A stretch of 10,309 nucleotides of DNA, taken from positions 9,918 to 20,226 of the forward strand of contig JAPJOW010000056.1 of the NCBI GenBank assembly GCA_030826005.1. The letters are read 5' to 3'. The notes under the pieces were generated by a model. It worked only from the letters and a program-made list of their open reading frames with translations, did not search any database and was not told the DNA's origin. Below are positions 5,689 through 10,309 of this stretch, piece by piece. Both the position numbers and the translations under genes were made by a program. Position 1 is the stretch's first letter; each line of letters starts with the position of its first letter. The DNA comes from Aliterella sp. RAGGC_92 (GTDB lineage Bacteria > Cyanobacteriota > Cyanobacteriia > Cyanobacteriales > Chroococcidiopsidaceae).

Positions 5689-6888
5689 TTAGCCTTTGTT
5701 TTGCGGTTTAGCATCAGCAACGCGCAAAGCTTCTACTAATTGAGCAAAAGCAGTTTGTAATTGCACTGTGGGGTCTGTCGCTACCCATCCTCGATCTGTT
5801 AGCTGTCTAACTTCATAATGCAGGTGAGCGCCCGTAGAATTGCCCGTACTACCTACAAGCCCGATTACCGTACCTTGTTCTACTACTTGACCCGGTTGCA
5901 CCAATATTTCTGATAAGTGAGCGTAAAGCGTTTGTTGACCCAACTTTTGATGATCTAAAACTACTGCTAAACCATAACCGCCCATCGAATCTGCGATCGC
6001 TACATTACCACTATAAGCCGCGATCACAGGCGTACCCATTTCTGCGCCGAAGTCTGTACCCGCGTGAAAGCGCCGATCTCCGGTAATTGGATGAATCCGC
6101 CAGCCAAACAACGATGTAATTGTTGCAGGGATGGGAAGCGGAAACATCATGTTTGTATTATCGTTTCCTAGTAAACCCGTAGGTTTAATTGTGCGGTTGT
6201 AGTAGCTGCTAACAGGTATTTTGGGTAAAATTACCGCATTTTTAAAAGCTTTTTGTCTATAAATAGGCGATCGCATGGAGTTGGCAACGCCAATTCTATT
6301 TATATTCGCTCTTACGGGGGTTGTGTAACGAGTTTTATTTGTATTTCCTCGAACGGGAAGCATTGCTGTTGTTGCAACTCTACTATTTCTTACCCAACTT
6401 GCATTTGGCTGAGTTTTTGGAGTAGTAGATAACTGTACAGAATTACCGTTATTTGTAACTATTGTTTGACGCTGGGCTTCGCCCCTCCGGGAACGCTGGG
6501 AGAATATAACTTGACTTGGTGGCTCGTAAGTGCTTGTAGCGCCCGTACTGTAAGCTGTAGGATCTATAAATGCGCCGTTATAGTCTTGGTTTTTTTGAAT
6601 AGCAGTTTTGCGTACAGGTGCAACTTTCGGCGGTATATAAGTAGACTGCGGTGCAACTTGTTGGCGTTTAGGTTTGGCTAAAGCACGTTGCAATCTTTGC
6701 ACTCTATCAGTCGATGGTTGAGGCGCTTCTGCGGTAGGTAAGGGGACGAGATTATCTGATGAGGAGCTTTCTGTTTGAGCAAATACTTGATTGCAGCTAA
6801 AAATGCTAACAACGCCTATCCAACTAAGGCTCTTAATTAATAGATTCTGGCGTGCAGGTTTGCGGCGATCGCTAAATTGCTGATTCAT
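5689..6888 (-). CDS. M23 family (LytM-type) peptidoglycan endopeptidase, exported
   Basis: The 399-residue protein has an N-terminal signal region (basic MNQQFSDRRKPARQ, hydrophobic about 16-31, then VFAQT suggesting cleavage after Ala37), a long low-complexity Ser/Thr/Pro/Arg/Asn-rich linker (about 38-245) and a C-terminal LytM domain (about 250-375). Zinc and active-site residues are all present: His275 and Asp279 in HAGTD, His324 in YAHLS, His355 and His357 in AHLHYE. The arrangement predicts an active zinc endopeptidase that cuts peptide cross-links of peptidoglycan in the periplasm, not an inactive NlpD/EnvC-type activator. There is no LysM or obvious coiled coil. The ATG at 6888 follows AGGGGG at short spacing. 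The linker contains a small in-frame repeat insertion at 6470-6500 (residues about 130-140). It lies 78 bases downstream of birA on the same strand but is probably transcribed separately. Confidence 0.92.
   Translation of the reverse strand: MNQQFSDRRKPARQNLLIKSLSWIGVVSIFSCNQVFAQTESSSSDNLVPLPTAEAPQPSTDRVQRLQRALAKPKRQQVAPQSTYIPPKVAPVRKTAIQKNQDYNGAFIDPTAYSTGATSTYEPPSQVIFSQRSRRGEAQRQTIVTNNGNSVQLSTTPKTQPNASWVRNSRVATTAMLPVRGNTNKTRYTTPVRANINRIGVANSMRSPIYRQKAFKNAVILPKIPVSSYYNRTIKPTGLLGNDNTNMMFPLPIPATITSLFGWRIHPITGDRRFHAGTDFGAEMGTPVIAAYSGNVAIADSMGGYGLAVVLDHQKLGQQTLYAHLSEILVQPGQVVEQGTVIGLVGSTGNSTGAHLHYEVRQLTDRGWVATDPTVQLQTAFAQLVEALRVADAKPQNKG
6470..6500 (-). repeat. short dispersed-repeat insertion with 7-base duplication in the M23 gene
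   Basis: CGCTGGG occurs at 6470-6476 and 6494-6500, flanking a GC-rich 17-base core with a GGGC/GCCC hairpin. The period is 24 bases, so eight codons were added and the frame is kept; the product reads SQRSRRGEAQRQ where SQRQ would remain without it. The pattern is like the small dispersed repeats that insert into Nostocales and related genomes, often inside linkers. Confidence 0.6.
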
Positions 6889-6966
6889 TTTCCCCCTAAA
6901 GGACTACTTAATCACTAAGCCCTCGTAATTTTAATAGTTTCTTATGTAAAGTTCAATGAATTATTT

Positions 6967-6980
6967 TTAGCCTAGGCTAA
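6967..6980. other. perfect 14-base palindrome over the birA stop codon
   Basis: TTAGCCTAGGCTAA is its own complement and includes the birA TAA stop. As RNA on the minus strand it could form only a short 5 bp stem, followed by A-rich rather than T-rich sequence, so it is a poor terminator. It may be chance or a protein-binding site. Confidence 0.3.
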
Positions 6981-7713
6981 TGCTACCTGGCTTGAGGCAT
7001 ATTTCTACTGGATCTATGGGAGTATTTTTTTCTCTGTTTAAGCAAACGCGCAGATATCCACTGCTATTAACACCGACAACAACACCCGTGCGATCGCCTA
7101 CGGTTACTTTTTGCCCAATATTGATTAATAATTGTTCGTAGGCTGGAATTAAATTTGCGATCGGCGCGTTCATTCCCTTGGTTATACCTTGAATAGTAAT
7201 AGCGGCAAGCATTTCTAAAGAAGAAATTGTTTCTGTAAATGATTGCAGATTAATACCTGTTTCGGGTACGAGATTAGTCCAATTAATACCTACACCAACA
7301 ATTGCGCTAGTAATAATTCCTTGATTTATTTTAGTTTCCGTCAAAATACCGCCTAGTTTGCGATCGTTCAACCATAAGTCATTGAGCCATTTTAATCGTA
7401 CAGGAATGCCATGAGTTTGCAGTAAGCTCGAAATTCCCCAAGCCGTGCGTATAGTTAACTGAAAACTCTCCGATACTGGGATATTAGGCGCAAGAGCGAT
7501 AGACAAATACAATCCCCCCTTTGGAGAATACCACTGATGCCCCCGTTGTCCGCGTCCGGCGGTTTGCTGGGCTGCAATTACAACACTTCCCGGTTTTGCG
7601 CCTGCTTTAATTAACTGCCATAAGGTTTGATTTGTAGAAGGGAGAGTTTCATAAATATGCAGGTCGAGATGTTGGGCGACCAATGCCTTTAATTTTTGCC
7701 TGTCTAAGCTCAA
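6967..7713 (-). CDS. birA: biotin--[acetyl-CoA-carboxylase] ligase, without DNA-binding domain
   Basis: This cytoplasmic enzyme uses ATP to activate biotin and attaches it to the lysine of the biotin carboxyl carrier protein (AccB) for fatty-acid synthesis. The 248-residue protein has the ligase domain followed by a small C-terminal SH3-like domain (about 198-245). Signature residues are present: PSTNQTLW (25-32), the biotinyl-AMP loop AGRGQRGHQW (52-61), and LKWLNDL followed by RKLGGILTE (107-126) with Lys108 and Lys119. It lacks the N-terminal helix-turn-helix of E. coli BirA, so it should not be a repressor. The start is a TTG at 7713: the frame has a stop three codons upstream and no Met before the catalytic core. 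It is divergent from the YfiH-type gene with only 50 bases between their chosen starts. Confidence 0.93.
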   Translation of the reverse strand: MSLDRQKLKALVAQHLDLHIYETLPSTNQTLWQLIKAGAKPGSVVIAAQQTAGRGQRGHQWYSPKGGLYLSIALAPNIPVSESFQLTIRTAWGISSLLQTHGIPVRLKWLNDLWLNDRKLGGILTETKINQGIITSAIVGVGINWTNLVPETGINLQSFTETISSLEMLAAITIQGITKGMNAPIANLIPAYEQLLINIGQKVTVGDRTGVVVGVNSSGYLRVCLNREKNTPIDPVEICLKPGSISLG

Positions 7714-7763
7714 GATTTGCTACTCAAGTTAATATAAATCAACACTTATTATTACCTACGGCA
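7714..7763. promoter_or_regulatory. short divergent promoter region between birA and pgeF
   Basis: The 50 bases between the two start codons must include leader or promoter for both genes unless transcripts start inside the neighbour. It is AT-rich, with a TATAAA-like stretch near 7732-7737. No strong boxes or operator can be assigned. Confidence 0.35.
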
Positions 7764-8525
7764 ATGCACGTTACTTGGAACTGGCGCACCTGCGAAGAAT
7801 TACCATACTTGTCTTGCAGCCTTTTAGAACCTTGGGATCACGGTTTTTTTACTCAGCAGTTTTCCCCCCGCACTCCTGCTGAAATTACTTCCATGCTGCA
7901 ACCTCAAGCCGAGGCTTATCGAGTTAAACAAGTTCACGGTAATGTAGTGCTTAGTCCTAGAGAAATTGGCGATACTTTAGCTGAAGCTGACGGTTTAATT
8001 ACAGAACTTCCAAAACAAGCGGTGTGGGTAGCAAGCGCTGACTGTACGCCCGTACTTATTGCCGATTCTACTACAGGTCAAGTGGCGGCAGTTCATGCCG
8101 GATGGCGGGGGACGGCGGCGAAAATTGTTCCAAATGCGATCGCGCGTCTACAAGCCCAAGGTAGTAAACTTGATAATTTGAAGATTGCTTTAGGCCCGGC
8201 GATCGCTGGATCTGTTTATCAAGTATCCCATCAAGTAGCTTCAGAAGTGGGATCTAGTGTGATTCCTGACGATGCCAATTTAATGCAGACATTACAAGAA
8301 TTGCCTAATCCGCCCCTATTACCCGATTCTCATCCCGGACGAGTAAAGTTAGATGTGCGGCGAATCATTGCTTTGCAGTTAGAAAACTTAGGCATTAATC
8401 CCGAACAAGTAGCCGTTTCACCTCATTGCACCTATTCGCAGCCAGAGCATTTTTTTTCTTACCGCCGCGACAAACTAAAATTAGTCCAATGGTCAGGGAT
8501 TGTTAGCAAGGATTCGACTGTTTGA
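7764..8525 (+). CDS. pgeF: YfiH/PgeF-type multicopper-oxidase-like (laccase-domain) purine nucleoside phosphorylase
   Basis: The 253-residue protein belongs to the DUF152/YfiH family. Bacterial members have been shown to act on purine nucleosides (phosphorolysis and adenosine deamination), and E. coli PgeF is linked to peptidoglycan precursor editing; the old polyphenol oxidase label is doubtful. The three metal ligands are present in the expected order and spacing: His58 in VKQVHGN, Cys94 in SADCTPV, His111 in AAVHAGWRG (36 and 17 residues apart). The GP-A-I-A-G motif near 144-149 has Ala where many relatives have Cys, which I recall as usual in cyanobacteria. The C-terminus CTYSQPEHFFSYRRD is typical. 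An upstream in-frame ATG at 7683 would add 27 residues that overlap birA and have no homology to the family, so ATG 7764, before MHVTWNW, is chosen. It could be cytoplasmic. Confidence 0.92.
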   Translation: MHVTWNWRTCEELPYLSCSLLEPWDHGFFTQQFSPRTPAEITSMLQPQAEAYRVKQVHGNVVLSPREIGDTLAEADGLITELPKQAVWVASADCTPVLIADSTTGQVAAVHAGWRGTAAKIVPNAIARLQAQGSKLDNLKIALGPAIAGSVYQVSHQVASEVGSSVIPDDANLMQTLQELPNPPLLPDSHPGRVKLDVRRIIALQLENLGINPEQVAVSPHCTYSQPEHFFSYRRDKLKLVQWSGIVSKDSTV

Positions 8526-8561
8526 GTAGTTTAAGCAAGCTTTATTACAAGTAAACTGATT

Positions 8562-8780
8562 TTAGCCTTTAGTTTGAGAAGGTTTAACAGGAGAGTAAGT
8601 CCTATTTTTGACAAACTCATATCTTTCTTGATGGCTCATACACTCTTTAGAGCCAACCGTAACTATATCATCGGAGGTTTCTTGCCAAGAGTTACCAACC
8701 AATTCTGACTGGATGTCCGTATTTTTGCTCGATTCTGGTGCAGAACTCTTTTGCTCTCTCTTGCGTAAACTTGAAAGCAT
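8562..8780 (-). CDS. small hydrophilic protein overlapping the GNAT-like gene
   Basis: I do not recognise this 72-residue product. It is rich in Ser, Lys, Glu and Gln, with no hydrophobic segment and probably disordered at its N-terminal half; HQERYEFVKNRTYSPVK (about 50-66) is the most protein-like part. Its first 29 codons lie inside the end of the GNAT-like gene in another frame (89-base overlap). In favour: AGGAGAGG six bases before its ATG and the same orientation, which would allow translational coupling. Against: those bases also encode a conserved SGE stretch of the GNAT-like protein, so the site may be accidental, and the unusual composition fits an out-of-frame reading. It ends 36 bases from the convergent pgeF stop. 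Possible but unproven gene. Confidence 0.4.
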   Translation of the reverse strand: MLSSLRKREQKSSAPESSKNTDIQSELVGNSWQETSDDIVTVGSKECMSHQERYEFVKNRTYSPVKPSQTKG

Positions 8781-9282
8781 AATTTGCCTCTCCTGAAGGT
8801 GTGTTAATCCATCCTAGTCCATCCATTTTAACTTTATCTCTGTAATAAGGTATGGCATTTTCTAGAGAATCGAGTTTAAGCAGCGTTCCATCAGTTTCAC
8901 CCGTACAGTAATTAAATCCAATCTGAATAGCGTACCAAAGCAGCCAAAAGCCAACAGGATTAACTAATCTTTTTGCTTTGGAGACACATTGCAGATGTGA
9001 GATTTCTATGTATTCAGGAGTATTACGAGGAAAAGGATAGGGGTAAATACCAAACCTGATTAACCCTAAAATATTTCCTTCATAGGATAATTTAATAATA
9101 GCCTCACAGTCAAAGTCACTCTTTTGCCAAAAATCACGCCACGCAAAGGTAAAACCGAGCGAATTACTATCAGGCATATCCGATTGTTGAGCAGGCTCTA
9201 GGTATGCGTACTTTTCTCTGCCTAGGTTATCTATAACGTTTACTCTATAAATGGGTGTAGGATCTTCTATCTCAGACAACAT
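8692..9282 (-). CDS. GNAT-like protein of unknown substrate
   Basis: The 196-residue product resembles cyanobacterial proteins with a GNAT-type acyltransferase fold, but I cannot name a subfamily. The order fits: IIKLSYEGNILGLIRFGIYP (strand pair), YIEISHLQCVSKAKRLVNPVG (acetyl-CoA-binding strand and turn region), a helix around WLLWYAIQIGFNYC, a strand with TLLKLDS, and IPYYRDKVKMDGLGW, similar to the GNAT Y-x-x-x-G-[FL] ending. The classical R-G-x-G-x-A pyrophosphate loop is not clear; KRLVNPVG may take its place, so catalytic activity is uncertain. A start at ATG 9282 is preferred because AGGG precedes it by five bases; an upstream ATG at 9336 would add 18 residues without a ribosome site. 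It follows csaB on the same strand and may share its transcript. A hairpin with a T run lies between them. Confidence 0.7.
   Translation of the reverse strand: MLSEIEDPTPIYRVNVIDNLGREKYAYLEPAQQSDMPDSNSLGFTFAWRDFWQKSDFDCEAIIKLSYEGNILGLIRFGIYPYPFPRNTPEYIEISHLQCVSKAKRLVNPVGFWLLWYAIQIGFNYCTGETDGTLLKLDSLENAIPYYRDKVKMDGLGWINTPSGEANYAFKFTQERAKEFCTRIEQKYGHPVRIGW
8787..8794 (-). promoter_or_regulatory. strong ribosome-binding-like site inside the GNAT-like gene
   Basis: On the minus strand AGGAGAGG is followed by six bases and the ATG at 8780. It is the main support for the small overlapping gene, but it is also coding sequence of the larger one. Confidence 0.4.
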
Positions 9283-9287
9283 TGTTT

Positions 9288-9291
9288 CCCT
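9288..9291 (-). promoter_or_regulatory. ribosome binding site favouring start 9282 of the GNAT-like gene
   Basis: AGGG on the minus strand lies five bases before ATG 9282. The alternative ATG at 9336 has none. Confidence 0.45.
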
Positions 9292-9316
9292 AAAAAAAGG
9301 TGTTAAAGTTTTTAAC
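9292..9316 (-). terminator. AT-rich hairpin and T run between csaB and the GNAT-like gene
   Basis: On the minus strand GTTAAA and TTTAAC (9302-9316) form a 6 bp stem around a three-base loop, followed after three bases by seven T. The stem is nearly all A/T, so at best this is a weak terminator reducing read-through into the downstream gene. Confidence 0.3.
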
Positions 9317-9362
9317 GCGCTAAAGCATTGAAGCATTCTAGATTAACCTGCTTGGAAAAAGA

Positions 9363-10309
9363 TTAATCGCGCGTTAGTAGCTCTTTTAATAGCTCTTGGT
9401 GTAGCAAGGCTCGATCTACAAGCGATGCTATTTTTTCAGGAGAAGTTGCTTCTCCGTTCACAAAATGCTCTATCCACGTTTTGCTAATTACATTGGGATC
9501 TTCAGGCATTTGGGCTAATTCCCATCCTGGCATATCTAAGTCGCTCATCAATTGGCTGACTTTAGGATCGTAACTGAGCGCAAAACATCGGCAACCCTCG
9601 CTTGCTGCCATAATTAAACTGTGCAAGCGCATACCGATCGCCATTTCTACGCCGCGAAATAAACCTTTTAATGCTTTGGGATCTTCTAAACTAAATATTT
9701 CGCTTTTTCCTGGTAGCTGTGGTTGAATTGCTTGAGCGATCGCCAAGTCTTGACTAGCCTGAAATGGTACGAGCAAAATGCAAGTCTGGGTAGCTTTTTG
9801 AAAGTCTACTAAGGCGCGGGTAAACGTAGCCTGGCGCGCGGGAGTTAATAAAGGATGCGATCGCAATGTAACGGCAACTCGCGGCGCGGGTAAGTCCCAT
9901 AATCCCGGTACGGCAACCGATTCCAGCGCCCACACCGGATCGGGAGCGAGAGTACAAGAAACTTGCCAATTGGTTAATAATTCTGCTGATGCGCGATCGC
10001 GGACGCTGACAGCGTTGCAATTACTAAAGTTCTTTTGTGCCAAAAACTGAGTTACAGGGCGCTTTAATGGCCCAATACCCTGCGCCCAAGCAATAGTTTT
10101 GAGTCCCATAGTTTGCGCTGAAGTCATTAATCCCCCGTAGTAAAAAGGACTAATGGCGCTGGTAGAGTCTTGCATTAAACTACCGCCACCCCAGATAAAT
10201 ACATCCGATTGGCGCAAGGCTTGAATAACTTGGGGTAAGGAATTGCGATCGCATGATTTTACTCTATAGCGATTTGTTGTGGCTTCAGGATTGCCGGAAA
10301 GCACCAAGG
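9363..10309 (-). CDS. csaB: polysaccharide pyruvyl transferase CsaB, N-terminus beyond the window
   Basis: The visible 315 residues match the CsaB/WcaK-type pyruvyl transferases, which add ketal-linked pyruvate from phosphoenolpyruvate to a cell-wall or surface polysaccharide, often where S-layer or SLH-domain proteins bind. Motifs visible: VFIWGGGSLMQD near residue 36-47 of the fragment, AWAQGIGP (73-80), SVRD (101-104), and GMRLHSLIMAASEG (225-238) with the conserved Arg-x-His. The tail after residue 262 is the usual helical end. The frame stays open to the right edge. The first codon readable as a start is a TTG coding the Leu of LVLSGNPEAT, an internal motif, so about 30-35 residues including the N-terminal glycine-rich loop are outside the window. 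It is the likely promoter-proximal gene of a minus-strand run with the GNAT-like gene. Confidence 0.91.
   Translation of the reverse strand, partial: LVLSGNPEATTNRYRVKSCDRNSLPQVIQALRQSDVFIWGGGSLMQDSTSAISPFYYGGLMTSAQTMGLKTIAWAQGIGPLKRPVTQFLAQKNFSNCNAVSVRDRASAELLTNWQVSCTLAPDPVWALESVAVPGLWDLPAPRVAVTLRSHPLLTPARQATFTRALVDFQKATQTCILLVPFQASQDLAIAQAIQPQLPGKSEIFSLEDPKALKGLFRGVEMAIGMRLHSLIMAASEGCRCFALSYDPKVSQLMSDLDMPGWELAQMPEDPNVISKTWIEHFVNGEATSPEKIASLVDRALLHQELLKELLTRD

Noticed and set aside
7683..7763. Upstream ATG at 7683 for the YfiH-type gene
   Set aside because: The added 27 residues overlap the birA start and do not resemble the family N-terminus; MHVTWNW at 7764 does.
8528..8557. AGTTTA/TAAACT inverted repeat between pgeF and the small minus-strand ORF
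   Set aside because: Only six A/T-rich pairs with an 18-base loop; too weak to call a terminator even though the genes converge here.
9439..9457. GGAGAAG/CTTCTCC hairpin in the 3' part of csaB
   Set aside because: It lies inside the conserved coding region well before the stop codon and has no T run; probably chance.
10305..10307. TTG at the right edge as the csaB start
   Set aside because: It encodes Leu of an internal conserved stretch (VLSGNPEAT); the real N-terminus is outside the window.

Overview
The window looks like cyanobacterial chromosome. The palindrome GCGATCGC (HIP1) occurs more than a dozen times in coding and non-coding DNA on both strands. The protein set also fits: a cyanobacterial-type SdhA, a CsaB-like pyruvyl transferase, an ATPase/WD40 protein of the AAA_35 type common in this phylum, a DUF4383 membrane protein and an M23 peptidase. 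A coccoid or filamentous cyanobacterium with many repeats (Chroococcidiopsis- or Nostoc-like) is a reasonable inference, but the genus cannot be read from this sequence.

Layout. At the left, on the minus strand, lie sdhA (16-1743) and a two-helix membrane protein of unknown function (1834-2145), separated by a terminator-like hairpin. A 707-base AT-rich gap follows. Then three plus-strand genes are spread over about 2.8 kb: a DUF4383 membrane protein (2853-3311), a class I SAM-dependent methyltransferase (3695-4537), and a WD40 protein carrying only the first part of an ATPase domain (4585-5646). The right half is mostly housekeeping: an M23 cell-wall peptidase (5689-6888, minus), biotin ligase birA (6967-7713, minus), divergent from it the YfiH/PgeF-type laccase-domain protein (7764-8525, plus), then a minus-strand run of csaB (runs off the right edge), a GNAT-like protein (8692-9282) and a small overlapping ORF (8562-8780).

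The most unusual part is 2336-4592. One 40-base element occurs three times in the same orientation, before the DUF4383 gene, before the methyltransferase and before the WD40 gene, so each of the three plus-strand genes has a copy upstream. Copies A and B match over 74 bases. The methyltransferase is bracketed by copies B and C, and its start codon is preceded by a perfect 15+3+15 palindrome that abuts copy B. The layout is cassette-like, but no recombinase or transposase is visible, so mobility is only a hypothesis; a shared leader or operator is equally possible.

Two other events can be read directly. The ATPase/WD40 gene has an in-frame join that removes nearly all of the ATPase domain. The M23 peptidase gene carries a short repeat insertion flanked by a 7-base duplication that adds eight codons without breaking the frame. 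No tRNA, rRNA, CRISPR array or complete insertion sequence was seen. Apart from birA and pgeF sharing a possible divergent promoter and the csaB-side genes being a possible operon, the genes do not form an obvious common pathway.
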